A stretch of 64,000 bases of DNA from CAVUPF01 sp963743285 (GCA_963743285.1 CAVUPF010000001.1:930001-994000); one strand, 5' to 3'. Positions 52,440 through 60,959 are shown, numbered from the stretch's first letter. The notes: generated by a model from the letters alone, not told the origin. Numbers and translations: made by a program.

Positions 52440-52820
52440 CTAGAGCGCCTCCCCGTGGATGCGCTCGTAGTGCTCCTGCTCCTCAGCGGTGCGCTCGGCC
52501 CAGGGAATTGCCTCAAGACGCTCTGGGGGGATCGGCTCGCCGCTTTGAGTCGAGAAGCCGTAGGTGCCGTCCTTGAGCCTGGCCTCGGCGCGCTCGACGG
52601 CCTCCAGTTCGGTATGTAGCTGCACGGCGAGAGCGTCGTCGACCTGCTCGTCCTCGATCATCTCGCCGTCGTCGAGCAGGTCGGTGTCGGTGTCGATCTC
52701 ATCGAGCTCGTCCTCGAGGAGTACCACCAGATCGGCGAGCGAGCCCTCGATGCGCTCGCGCTCTGCTTGCAGCAGCGCGCGGGCGCGGGTCTCCTCGAGC
52801 GCCGGTTCCTTGTTGCTCAT
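52440..52820 (-). CDS. DksA/TraR-like protein lacking zinc ligands
   Basis: 126 residues from ATG 52820 (GGAG upstream). The coiled-coil (ALLQAERERIEGSLADLVVL, then acidic DELDEIDTDTDLLDDGEM) and the C-terminal block RLKDGTYGFSTQSGEPIPPERLEAIPWAER follow the DksA/TraR plan, in which Y-G-x-C-x-x-C-G is normal. Here both cysteines are replaced (F-S-T-Q-S-G), so no zinc finger forms. Such C-less members exist and may act on RNA polymerase or be structural relics. A GC hairpin follows the gene. Confidence 0.8.
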   Translation of the reverse strand: MSNKEPALEETRARALLQAERERIEGSLADLVVLLEDELDEIDTDTDLLDDGEMIEDEQVDDALAVQLHTELEAVERAEARLKDGTYGFSTQSGEPIPPERLEAIPWAERTAEEQEHYERIHGEAL

Positions 52821-52895
52821 CTGATCGTCTCCTCTCATGGCGGTTTTGGGTTGTGGGCGGAACTGTAAGCGAGCCTCACCAGATCGGAGCAGCCC

Positions 52896-53304
52896 CCGGG
52901 GAGGACTGGAAGTCGAGCGCACCGATCCGCTCTGAGCCGGAGTCGAGCAGGTAGGTGAGGTAGCCGAGGTCGGTGGTGTCTTCGGCCCCTTTGCCGATCC
53001 GATGGTTGAGGATCACCCGCTGGCCCCAGGCATCGGGGCCGGCGTCGGCTATGCAACCGGCGATCTCGCCGGCCCGCGGTGAGATCTCGCGGTTCGACCA
53101 GCGGCAGCTCGGGCTCATAGAGGGAGAGGCGCTCCTCGCGGGCGAGGTAGCTGCGCGCGTAGGTGAAGTTGACGATCGGACCGACCCGGGCAGGCGGGCT
53201 TGCGGGTCCGGGCGGGGAGTAGGGCGAGGTGGACCTCGACCCGGCCCGCCTCCAGAGCGCGACGATTGGGGTCCTTGTCCAAGAGGGAACGCCGACCAGC
53301 ACTG
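52896..53304 (-). pseudogene. Degenerate duplicate of the hipB-hipA junction
   Basis: Nearly identical to 56554-57055 (hipA N-terminus plus hipB C-terminus), except for a deletion of roughly 90 bases across the hipB/hipA junction, a small frameshift near 53090 and scattered substitutions. Readable pieces are GPDAWGQRVILNHRIGKGA and TYLLDSGSERIGALDF. The homology ends one base before the stop of the adjoining spermidine-synthase-like gene. No functional HipA can be made. It marks a segmental duplication. Confidence 0.8.
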
Positions 53305-55308
53305 TCAGGTGGCGCTGACTCCGCTCAGGTGGCGTCGGCCAGCGAGGAAGGCGCAGCCGTACAGCACCGCGACCACGATCAGCAGGAAACGGTAGCCGGT
53401 GATCAGCGATAGGTACTCCAACGCGCCGCCGGCCATCGCACCGAGCAGGTTGGTAGCAAACGCCGTAGTAGAGGAAGACACGTCAGCGAAGCGCTGGGCG
53501 AACACAAGGTTGGCAAAGAAGATCGGCGCGAAGGCGATCGCTGATGCGACTACCAACCGCGCCACCGTCGGCAAAGTCAGCAGACTCTCCTGAGGAACAA
53601 TCCAGGCAACTGCCAGCGACGCCATCAGGGCCACGTAAAGCAAGAAAGGCCGCGGCAGGCGGACATGGCGGGCGACCTCGACCGCGGCGAGCACAGCCAG
53701 TAGAACTCCCGCGAACACCAGCGAGTTCACAAACCAGGTTGTGCCGAACAGAAGCGCGAACTGAACGATGTACTTGGTCTCCAGCAGCAGAAAAGCGGCC
53801 CCCATGAACGCGAGATCAAGGTAGCCCACCATGCCTCGAAAGGGCGCACCCACCATGCGCACGATGAGAAGCGTCGCGGCGAGAATGAGGCCGAGCACCA
53901 GCAGATAAAACGACGGGATCGAGTTCGTGGCCAGGTATGGAAATGGATGATCGTCGGTCGCCGGAGCGAGCGTCTTGCCGTGCCACGGTGTTGCACAGTG
54001 CCGAGTTGTGCCATCGGCACCGATCGCCAGCACCGCTTGGCGCCGACCGCCGACGGAGGTACCGCTCACTTCAACGCAGGGCTTGCTTCCATACGCTGCT
54101 TGAAGTGTGCTTGCGTAGCGGTTCAGCAGAAATGGCTGGTAGTAGTTGTACATTGCAAAGGTTCCACCGGGCTTTAGGTGCGCGCGCGCAGACTGCATCG
54201 CTTCGAGTGTGAACAGGTAATTCTCCAAGCGAAGGTTCGATTGGCCGCCCAGCACTGTGAGCGAGTCAGGCAGCGCGAAGAGAATCAGATTGTAGTGGGT
54301 ATCGCTTTGCTGCAGAAAGGCTCGACCATCGTTGATGTGTACGCTCACACGTGGATTCTGATATGGATGGTTTGGGTTGTATTGCGAACCTAGCCATTGC
54401 AGGACTGGATCAATCTCGACAGCGTCGATGTGCTTCGCGCCCTCTGAGAGGGCCACGGCGACATCGTTACCGGTGCCGGCGCCAACGATCAGCACATTGT
54501 TTAGCGAGTGGCGATTGACATGGCGGTAGGGGTAATAGTAGAAAGGCTCAATCCGACGCAAGACGGAGATCGGATACATCGTTTGGTGGGGGATATTGTT
54601 CGCGAACACCGCGAGTGCGCGCGGCACGCCGGGAACGCGCGCCGTTGTCACCTTGTAGTAGGGCGACCAATATTCGTGTGACCTGAAGGACTGCGTGCCG
54701 AGAAGGGCAACCACGGCGATCGCGGCAGCCCATTGCCACCACCGCATGCGCCCGCCCAGTAGGACTATGAATCCGATCGCGGCGATCAATCCCCAGGTGA
54801 TCGGTGGGAGCTCCCAGAAGGAGAGCGCCGAGAACAGGACGATGCCCCCAATGCTGCCAAGGATGTCGAGGCGGTAGGCCGCCAGCGGCCGAAAGCGGGT
54901 GAAGGCCTGGGCAACTCCCTGGCCGATCCCGGCCATCACGGCAGCCGAGAGAAGGAAGATGATCGGCAGGCTCAATCCCTGCGGTAACGGCGCCAGCCCA
55001 AATCGGCCCTGGAGCTGATGGGGTCCCGAGAGCCTGACATAGGACACCGGGAAGACGAGCATGAATGCCACCAGCGCCAGCAATGCGACCGGTGCGAAGG
55101 CTGAAAAGTTGCGCTTGGAGTTGGCCGATAGGAAACCGACGCCGATTCCAAGAAAGCTCGCGAGAAGAATGAAGTTGGTCAGGTATGCGAGGTGGACGTT
55201 GTTGGCGGCCGTCCAGCGGATGAGCGCAAGCTCAACAAAGAGCATTAAAAAGCTCAAGAATGCCAGGCGCGTGCGCGGGCCGCTGCCGCTGAAACGCTTC
55301 CCAATCAA
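53305..55308 (-). CDS. Membrane-embedded spermidine-synthase-like protein
   Basis: 667 residues from TTG 55308. Six or so N-terminal spans (about 14-215) and six C-terminal spans (about 455-650) flank a Rossmann methyltransferase-like domain: NVLIVGAGTGNDVAVALSEG, AVEIDPVLQWLG, VHINDGRAFLQQSD, LILFALPDSLTVLGGQ. This is the spermidine-synthase-like membrane family; the aminopropyl-transfer chemistry is not certain. GC content is lower than around it and codon use looks different, suggesting acquisition. The gene lies between two pieces of a duplicated hipBA-hydrolase module. Confidence 0.8.
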   Translation of the reverse strand: MIGKRFSGSGPRTRLAFLSFLMLFVELALIRWTAANNVHLAYLTNFILLASFLGIGVGFLSANSKRNFSAFAPVALLALVAFMLVFPVSYVRLSGPHQLQGRFGLAPLPQGLSLPIIFLLSAAVMAGIGQGVAQAFTRFRPLAAYRLDILGSIGGIVLFSALSFWELPPITWGLIAAIGFIVLLGGRMRWWQWAAAIAVVALLGTQSFRSHEYWSPYYKVTTARVPGVPRALAVFANNIPHQTMYPISVLRRIEPFYYYPYRHVNRHSLNNVLIVGAGTGNDVAVALSEGAKHIDAVEIDPVLQWLGSQYNPNHPYQNPRVSVHINDGRAFLQQSDTHYNLILFALPDSLTVLGGQSNLRLENYLFTLEAMQSARAHLKPGGTFAMYNYYQPFLLNRYASTLQAAYGSKPCVEVSGTSVGGRRQAVLAIGADGTTRHCATPWHGKTLAPATDDHPFPYLATNSIPSFYLLVLGLILAATLLIVRMVGAPFRGMVGYLDLAFMGAAFLLLETKYIVQFALLFGTTWFVNSLVFAGVLLAVLAAVEVARHVRLPRPFLLYVALMASLAVAWIVPQESLLTLPTVARLVVASAIAFAPIFFANLVFAQRFADVSSSTTAFATNLLGAMAGGALEYLSLITGYRFLLIVVAVLYGCAFLAGRRHLSGVSAT

Positions 55309-55335
55309 ATTCTCAGTATCGATTTCGCTCGGCTC

Positions 55336-55536
55336 CTAGGAGTTGCATTGTCGGCTCGCGCCGATCGACTGGATTTGGCCTGACACGACGTGAATAGCGA
55401 GATTCCGCATTCGCTCGGTGAAGCTAGCCCAGATACATAGAGGTCCATCCGGCTGATTCGTGACCTTGACCGGACCCCCTTCATCGGTCCACCCGATCGT
55501 CGGCGCTACGTAACCGCCCAGGTCTTCCTTCGCCAT
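55336..55536 (-). CDS. Short open frame, possibly the tail of a lost secreted protein
   Basis: 66 residues: MAKEDLGGYVAPTIGWTDEG, then VTNQPDGPLCIWASFTERMR and QSIGASRQC. The composition is protein-like and unlike a shadow frame, with two cysteines. No family is recognised. The ATG coincides with the junction to a duplicated hydrolase fragment, so the frame is probably a truncated remnant rather than a whole gene. It precedes, on the same strand, the spermidine-synthase-like gene by 27 bases. Confidence 0.35.
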   Translation of the reverse strand: MAKEDLGGYVAPTIGWTDEGGPVKVTNQPDGPLCIWASFTERMRNLAIHVVSGQIQSIGASRQCNS

Positions 55537-55638
55537 AGGGTCCGGGTGCTCGCAAGCGCAGGGGCGCCGCCCACCGACGCGAAAGGCTGCCGTCATCAAG
55601 AGAATGGGGCGAGGAGCCGGAGTCGGCGCCCGTCGTCT
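55532..55638 (+). repeat. Duplicate of the 5' part of the alpha/beta hydrolase gene at 57.5 kb
   Basis: Matches 57518-57661 almost base for base, including the GTCCGGGTGCTCGCAAGCGC and GAAAGGC-GCCGTCATCAAG blocks, but lacks about 40 bases in the middle. It cannot encode the hydrolase. Together with 52896-53304 it shows that the hipBA-hydrolase segment was duplicated. Confidence 0.75.
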
Positions 55639-55675
55639 CGCCGGGGTAGCCGGCCTGCGCGAGGCAACGCCGAAC

Positions 55676-56932
55676 TCAGAGCCGGTTGTACCCCTCGAGC
55701 GCGTAGGGGTTGAGGAACTGGCGGTTCCAGAAGCCGCTGCGATCGACCTTCGTCATCTTCGCCAGGTCGCAGACCTCGTCCCATTGGGACTCGATCACTT
55801 CGATCTGGCGATCGATGATCGCTCGCGCCTCCTCTTTGGAGAGCCTGTAAGTCCGCGCTCGTTCGACGCAGCCGGCGACCTGGCCCATCCTCCAGCCATC
55901 GGCGCCGATCGCCATCGCTTGCGAGGTCTCCCCGCCGGCGCGCGGCTGCGGGCAGATGTCATAGGCGGGGGTCAGGGTCAGTTCGGTGCCGTCCCAGAAT
56001 GCGGCGTGGTTGCGCGCGTGATCGTCGCTGTTGCCGGTAAGGATGTTGAAGGTGATGCGGGCAAAGAGCTCACGCAGGGCCTCGGTTGGCTCAGTGAACA
56101 TGGCGCGGATCAGGTCGGCGAGGTCGGAGTAGCTGGCGTAGCGGCCACTCATCTCGTCGAGCCCGAGCATCGTCAGGGCAGAGACGACCGCGCGGCGTCC
56201 CCCGTCCTTCGGCCGGTCGAAGCGCTCGATCAGCAGTGCGTCGCGGCCGAGCGCCTCGCTCTGTTCGACCCTGGCAGCGTCGATGCCGGCGCGGCGCGCG
56301 AACTCCATCGCGGCGAACTCGCCTTTGACGACTGCATATTTGTCGGTGTTCGAGCTGAACTTGGCGATCAGGCGGCGGGCGCCGTCGTGGAGCAGGGCCT
56401 TTGGCCGGGCGCCACCGACGGAGCTTCCGTGCAGAAGGGCTTGGTCGAGGGCCTCAGAGAGCGGCTCGCCCACTTCGACCTTCTGCGCTGACTCTGCAAG
56501 TTGGCTTAGCTCTGCAAGATGAGCCTCGCCTTTGCTGCGCGACACATAGTTATCCGGGGAGGACTGGAAGTCGAGCGCACCGATCCGCTCTGAGCCGGAG
56601 TCGAGCAGGTAGGTGAGGTAGCCGAGGTCGGTGGTGTCTTCGGCCCCTTTGCCGATCCGATGGTTGAGGATCACCCGCTGGCCCCAGGCATCGGGGCCGG
56701 CGTCGGCTATGCAACCGGCGATCTCGCCGGCCCGCGGTGAGATCTGCCGTTCGACCAGCGGCAGCTCGGGCTCATAGAGGGAGAGGCGCTCCTCGCGGGC
56801 AAGGTAGCTGCGCGCGTAGGTGAAGTTGACGATCGGACCGACCGGCTCGAGGCGCCCGGCGACCACGGGGTCACTTGCCCCGGGCAGCCATACCCAAACG
56901 TAGGCCTCCTCGGGTTGAGGCTCAGAAGTCAT
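55676..56932 (-). CDS. hipA: HipA-type serine/threonine kinase toxin
   Basis: 418 residues. N-terminal subdomain with VNFTYARSYLAREERLSLYE; the P-loop-like GSSVGGARPKALL; the ATP Lys in LIAKFSS; catalytic loop NILTGNSDDHARNHAAF; metal motif LTPAYDICP. HipA kinases phosphorylate tRNA synthetases or other targets and cause persistence when HipB is limiting. The start ATG overlaps hipB by 11 bases. The copy is complete, whereas a broken duplicate of its N-terminus lies at 52.9 kb. Confidence 0.9.
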   Translation of the reverse strand: MTSEPQPEEAYVWVWLPGASDPVVAGRLEPVGPIVNFTYARSYLAREERLSLYEPELPLVERQISPRAGEIAGCIADAGPDAWGQRVILNHRIGKGAEDTTDLGYLTYLLDSGSERIGALDFQSSPDNYVSRSKGEAHLAELSQLAESAQKVEVGEPLSEALDQALLHGSSVGGARPKALLHDGARRLIAKFSSNTDKYAVVKGEFAAMEFARRAGIDAARVEQSEALGRDALLIERFDRPKDGGRRAVVSALTMLGLDEMSGRYASYSDLADLIRAMFTEPTEALRELFARITFNILTGNSDDHARNHAAFWDGTELTLTPAYDICPQPRAGGETSQAMAIGADGWRMGQVAGCVERARTYRLSKEEARAIIDRQIEVIESQWDEVCDLAKMTKVDRSGFWNRQFLNPYALEGYNRL

Positions 56933-57248
56933 TGTCGGGCAGGCGGGGCTTGCGGGTCCGGGCGGGGAGTAGGGCGAGGCGGTCCTCGACCCGGCCCGCC
57001 TCCAGAGCGCGACGATTGGGGTCCTGGTCGAAGAGGGGAACGCCGACCAGCACTGCGGCCTCCAACGCGGTGCCGAGGCTGACGCTGAGGCTGCCTTGCT
57101 CGATCTTGCGCAGGGTGCCTTCGGTGATGCCGACCCGCTCGGCCAGTTGCCGCAGGGTCCAGCGCCGTTCCGTACGCCCCAGCCGGATCCGGGCGCCGAG
57201 CAGCCGGGCAGCCTCTTTTGTCAGTGGCGAATAGGTAATTGGACTCAT
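56922..57248 (-). CDS. hipB: HipB-type XRE antitoxin
   Basis: 108 residues. HTH: LLGARIRLGRTERRWTLRQL, AERVGITEGTLRKIEQG, then a helix LGTALEAAVLVGVPLF. The tail DRLALLPARTRKPRLPDNDF is longer than in E. coli HipB. It represses the operon with HipA and neutralises it. Upstream lies an AT-rich block with a palindrome, the probable operator. Confidence 0.88.
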   Translation of the reverse strand: MSPITYSPLTKEAARLLGARIRLGRTERRWTLRQLAERVGITEGTLRKIEQGSLSVSLGTALEAAVLVGVPLFDQDPNRRALEAGRVEDRLALLPARTRKPRLPDNDF

Positions 57249-57300
57249 ATCGAGATAATATCAATGTTTAGATTGCTTAAGCATCAATATATTGCCTAAA
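57249..57300 (-). promoter_or_regulatory. AT-rich hipBA promoter/operator region
   Basis: The 52 bases upstream of hipB are about 70% A/T in a high-GC window. They contain GCTTAAGC (57275-57282) flanked by ATCAAT/ATCAATAT copies (57259 and 57283). Position suggests the hipBA promoter with its operator. Confidence 0.5.
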
Positions 57301-57531
57301 AGGCATACGCGATTGCGGATATCCATTCAAAGTCCGCCCCCGGCTTCGGATTGGAAGAGTTGTGGTCCGCAGGGGAGGAACCGGGCGATGGGGCGGAGTT
57401 GGGCGCGGCGCCCCCGGGACGGCGGAGGCGGAGGCGGGCATCGATGCGGTGCGCGGCTGGGCCACAAGGCGATCCTCGAGGCGCCGGGGCGGCCCTACTT
57501 CGAAGTCGAGGCCGGCGGCCATAGAGTCCGG

Positions 57532-58344
57532 GTGCTCGCAAGCGCAGGGCGCCGCCCACCGACGCGAAAGGCCGCCGTCATCAAGACCTACAGGAGCTGG
57601 GATCAGATCGAGATCGCCTACCGGGAATGGGGCGAGGAGACGGAGTCGGCGCCGGTCGTCTTGCACCATGGCTTCATCGCCGACGCTGAGGCCAACTGGG
57701 TGGCCACCGGTGTCGTCGAGGCGCTGCTCGGCGCGGGGCGGCGGGTCATCGCGCCCGACGCCAGGGGGCACGGCCGCTCTGAGAAGCCGCACGACCCGGC
57801 AAGCTACGGGGAGCAGCGCATGGCCCGCGACCTCGCCGTGCTCTTCGAGCTGATCGGCGCTTCACAGGTCGACCTCGTCGGCTACTCGATGGGAGCGGTG
57901 GTCGCCTTGATCTTCGCCAGCGAAGGGGACCGGGTGCGGCGGCTGGTCCTGGGAGGGGTCGGCTCGGGCATCATCGAGTGCGGCGGCGTCGATCGCCGCG
58001 CCATCTCCAACGAGACGATCATCGTGGCGCTCGAGGCAGAGGACTCGGCGGAGACCCGCGAGCCCGGCGCGGCCGCCTACCGGATGCTCGCCGACGCCCT
58101 GGGCGGCGATCGCAAGGCGCTCGCCGCCCAGGCGCGCGCCGTCTTTCGGGGCGAGATCGCTCTGGAGCGGATCGCGGCCCCGACCCTGGTGCTCGCCGGG
58201 GACGCCGACCCCCTGGCGATCCGACCCGAGGTGCTCTCGGAGGCGATCCCAGACGCGAGGCTTCAGATCCTCTCGGGGGACCACGTCGGGGCGATCGCGG
58301 ACCCCCGCTTCAAACACTCAATCGTCGAGTTCCTCGCCGGCTGA
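57532..58344 (+). CDS. Alpha/beta hydrolase
   Basis: 270 residues from GTG 57532; the core starts at TYRSWDQIEIAYREWGEE. Oxyanion VVLHHGFIADAEANW, APDARGHGRSEKPHDP, nucleophile elbow GYSMGAVVAL (Ser), acid in LVLAGDADPLAI and His in ILSGDHVGAIADPRFK. It belongs to the haloperoxidase/esterase-like branch. The start is uncertain because the frame is open for another 240 bases upstream. It precedes the TauE-like exporter by two bases and is probably co-transcribed. Its 5' region is duplicated at 55.5 kb. Confidence 0.8.
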   Translation: MLASAGRRPPTRKAAVIKTYRSWDQIEIAYREWGEETESAPVVLHHGFIADAEANWVATGVVEALLGAGRRVIAPDARGHGRSEKPHDPASYGEQRMARDLAVLFELIGASQVDLVGYSMGAVVALIFASEGDRVRRLVLGGVGSGIIECGGVDRRAISNETIIVALEAEDSAETREPGAAAYRMLADALGGDRKALAAQARAVFRGEIALERIAAPTLVLAGDADPLAIRPEVLSEAIPDARLQILSGDHVGAIADPRFKHSIVEFLAG

Positions 58345-58346
58345 AA

Positions 58347-59102
58347 ATGGGCATCGGCGAGATCCTGGCAATCGCCCTCGCGGGCCTGGGGGCGGGTGCG
58401 GTCAACACCGTGGTCGGCAGCGGGACGTTGATCACCTTCCCGGTGCTCCTGGCCTTCGGCTACGCACCGGTGACCGCCAACGTCTCAAACACGATCGGCC
58501 TGGTCCCGGGGTCGGCTTCGGGGGCGTTCGGCTACCGGCGCGAGCTGGGTGGCCAGCGGCGGCGGGCGATGCGGCTCGGCGCGGTCTCGGCGCTGGGCGC
58601 GATCACCGGGGCGGTGCTGCTCTTGGTCCTTCCAGCCTCGATCTTCAAGGAGATCGTGCCGGCCTTCATCGCAATCGCCCTCGTCCTGGTCGTGCTGCAG
58701 CCCCGCATCAACCGGTTGCTGGCCGAGCGCAAGATCACCGCCTGGCACGAGAAGGGGATCCTCACCCATATCGCGATCTACGCGACCGGCGTCTACGGCG
58801 GCTACTTCGGCGCCGCCCAGGGCATCCTGCTGCTCGGGATCCTCGGCGTCGCGCTACCGCAGGACTTGCACCGGACCAACGCCCTCAAGAACGTCCTCGC
58901 CGGGCTGGTCAACGGCGTCGCGGGCCTCTACTTCGCCCTGGTGGCGCACGTGGCCTGGGCGCCGGTGGCGATCATCGCCGCCGCCTCGATCCTCGGCGCT
59001 CAGCTCGGGGCCCACTACGGTCGCCGCCTGGCGCCCGGCGTGCTGCGAGCGCTGATCGTCGTGGTCGGCACCACCGCGATCGTCCGCCTGCTCGCCTCGT
59101 GA
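58347..59102 (+). CDS. TauE/SafE-family sulfite/organosulfonate exporter
   Basis: 251 residues with about eight spans in two halves. N-terminal GLGAGAVNTVVGSGTLITFP and VTANVSNTIGLVPGSASGAFGYRREL match the TauE/SafE motif; the second half repeats it as GVYGGYFGAAQGILLLGIL and LHRTNALKNVLAGLVNG. Members export sulfite, sulfoacetate or related anions. ATG 58347 begins two bases after the hydrolase stop, suggesting that the hydrolase makes or uses the exported compound (inference). Confidence 0.88.
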   Translation: MGIGEILAIALAGLGAGAVNTVVGSGTLITFPVLLAFGYAPVTANVSNTIGLVPGSASGAFGYRRELGGQRRRAMRLGAVSALGAITGAVLLLVLPASIFKEIVPAFIAIALVLVVLQPRINRLLAERKITAWHEKGILTHIAIYATGVYGGYFGAAQGILLLGILGVALPQDLHRTNALKNVLAGLVNGVAGLYFALVAHVAWAPVAIIAAASILGAQLGAHYGRRLAPGVLRALIVVVGTTAIVRLLAS

Positions 59103-59103
59103 G

Positions 59104-59275
59104 GCGGAGCAGAAGCCGGGTCTCGGCGGTGGTGGCGGCGATGCGAAGCTCGCAGTCGAGCATCGCCCGACTTGAGACTTCCGCAACCGATGCTCGCCTT
59201 TCGACCCTGGACCGTTATGCGCATGCGCTCGGCTATCGCGTCGAGTACAGCCTCGTTCCCGACGCCCGGGCCTAG
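59104..59275 (+). pseudogene. 3' remnant of an XRE-family antitoxin/regulator
   Basis: The frame ending at TAG 59273-59275 reads VVAAMRSSQSSIARLETSAT, then LSTLDRYAHALGYRVEYSLV. This is the second half of an HTH domain (recognition helix SQSSIARLE) and the end of HigA-like proteins. The first half of the HTH is missing; upstream sequence is the TauE-like gene. A partial copy left by recombination. Confidence 0.6.
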
Positions 59276-59295
59276 AGGTGGCCTAGAGGTCTGGG

Positions 59296-59733
59296 CTAGC
59301 TGCCCGCGGGCGCGAGGGCTCCATCGGGGAGCGCACCGATGTTTTTCAGGAGGCGAACGGTGTCCCACTGGGCCCACCCCTCGACGATCTTGCCGCCCTC
59401 GAAGCGGCTGATCGCGATGCCGCTCACGGGGCTGGCCTTCTCGCCGGTGGGCTGCTGACCCATGAGCTCGTTCTCGAAGGTGCCCTCTCCGCTCCAGCGG
59501 GCAACCACGCGGTCACCGGCGGCGAAGATTTCCTCGATCGTGAACTCGAGGTCGGGGAAGGCGGCGCGGTAGGTCTCGATCCGCGTCTTCAGCGCCCCGC
59601 GGTCGGCGTCGCCGAGCAGCGGGTCGTGATCGATGTAGTTCTCCGCGCAGAGCTCGTCGATCAACTCGAGCTTGCCCTGTCCCCAGGCCTCATCGAAGAA
59701 GCGCTGGACTGCATTGATGTTCTCGACGCTCAT
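59296..59733 (-). CDS. SnoaL-like ester cyclase family protein
   Basis: 145 residues; GGAGG lies six bases before the ATG at 59733. Pattern: NINAVQRFFDEAWGQGKLEL, ENYIDHDPLLGD, FPDLEFTIEEIFAAGDRV, GIAISRFEGGKIVEGWAQWD. This is the widespread SnoaL-like polyketide-cyclase/ester cyclase family, with His/Asp residues (YIDHD) that line the pocket. Substrate unknown. No operon partner. Confidence 0.85.
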   Translation of the reverse strand: MSVENINAVQRFFDEAWGQGKLELIDELCAENYIDHDPLLGDADRGALKTRIETYRAAFPDLEFTIEEIFAAGDRVVARWSGEGTFENELMGQQPTGEKASPVSGIAISRFEGGKIVEGWAQWDTVRLLKNIGALPDGALAPAGS

Positions 59734-59933
59734 TGTGTACCTCCGGGGGAGGAGTTATTTGATTGGCCCGACGCTATCGCGGCGGGTCCCTCGATTGTGT
59801 TAAGGATTGGAACCCGAGGCGATCTGCCTCGCTGGGTTCTCGGCCGGCCGAGACGGCTTCCGGTGCCTGCGGGAATCTGGGGGCGATGAAGGGGCCGAAG
59901 TGCGAAGAGATGGGGCGGCTCGGCGCGCTCGGC

Positions 59934-60662
59934 TCACTGCTTCAAAGTCCGCAGCCAGCGGCTTGGCCCGATCAGAATGCGTACCCCGGGCCGCATCCAG
60001 CGCAGCACCGATAGCAACTGGCCCTGGCGCAGCGAGACGCAGCCGGCCGTTGGTCCACCGGTCTGCTCGTGTAGGAAGATTCCCGATCCCCGCCCGAAGA
60101 TCGGGTGGCGGTAGTTGAAGTCGATCACCGCGGCGTAGCGGTAGGCGAGGCGGTGATTTGACCAGAGGTCCTCATCGGCCGGCGCGCAGGGGGTCCGCCT
60201 CACCCAGCGGTTGTAGTCGGCTCGCGTTCCCGCCCAGCAGGACCCTGGCACCAGGTGGCGCCAGCGAAATCCGGTCACGCCCGGGTTGGGGCGCGAGCCG
60301 AAGTCATAGACGAAGCCATAGTTGCCGATCGGCGTCGTGCCGTCGCCCTCGTGTCTGAGGGTGGGAAGGGAGAGGCCGTTGTAGCCGACCCGAGCCGCCA
60401 TCGCCCCGTGGGCCACCTGCCAGCGCTCGCCCGCGAGCTCATAGGTGCGGGCCGTGGCATGGGTGGTGTGCATGCTCCGGGTCGCGATCTCGATCACCTG
60501 ATCCGCAGAGCCGAGCCCGCGCATCGCATTGGGGCTTACCCCCGGAGCGATCCCTGCGCGGGCCTCAGGAGCGCCGAGCGCCGCCAGTCCGACGCCGAGC
60601 AGGGCGAGCGCCAGCGCGTTGCCCACCCGCCTCAGGCCGAGCCTCAACCGGGAGAGCTCCAT
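59934..60662 (-). CDS. Secreted L,D-transpeptidase (YkuD family)
   Basis: 242 residues. Signal peptide (LALALLGVGLAALGAPEARA), then the YkuD-like catalytic domain: RVGYNGLSLPTLRHEGDGTTP, GNYGFVYDFG, YRYAAVIDFNYRHP, and the active-site block IFLHEQTGGPTAGCVSLRQG with the Cys of G-C-V-S. Such proteins form 3-3 crosslinks in peptidoglycan or act on related amide bonds. It works outside the membrane, like the transglycosylase and sortase in this window. Confidence 0.85.
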   Translation of the reverse strand: MELSRLRLGLRRVGNALALALLGVGLAALGAPEARAGIAPGVSPNAMRGLGSADQVIEIATRSMHTTHATARTYELAGERWQVAHGAMAARVGYNGLSLPTLRHEGDGTTPIGNYGFVYDFGSRPNPGVTGFRWRHLVPGSCWAGTRADYNRWVRRTPCAPADEDLWSNHRLAYRYAAVIDFNYRHPIFGRGSGIFLHEQTGGPTAGCVSLRQGQLLSVLRWMRPGVRILIGPSRWLRTLKQ

Positions 60663-60692
60663 CCCCGTCCCGTTCCTCCAAGCCTGATCTGC

Positions 60693-60959
60693 TCACCCCG
60701 CGGCCGCGGTCACCTGCAGCGACTCGCGCCATTTCGGGTCGATCTGATCGAGGCGGGCGGCGACTTCCTTCTGGGCCCCTTCGAGATCGAGGATGTGACC
60801 GCCGACCTCCACCGAGGCGAATCCGTCATGTGGCTTTCCTTCGGGGCTTGGCGAGACCTCGAACCACTCATCGAGCTCGGAGAGAAGCTCGCCGGCGCGC
60901 TCTGATGAAGCGCTGCTGGTCGGAGCCAGGGTGACGAGATGGCTGGGCACGGGCTGCAA
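60693..60959 (-). CDS. Small acidic protein of unknown function
   Basis: 88 residues from TTG 60959 with GGGAG eight bases upstream. Sequence features: SERAGELLSELDEWFEVSPS, FASVEVGGHILDLEGAQKEV, LDQIDPKWRESLQ. It is soluble and helical, and not recognised. It is 30 bases upstream of the L,D-transpeptidase gene on the same strand and could be in an operon with it. Confidence 0.6.
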   Translation of the reverse strand: MQPVPSHLVTLAPTSSASSERAGELLSELDEWFEVSPSPEGKPHDGFASVEVGGHILDLEGAQKEVAARLDQIDPKWRESLQVTAAAG

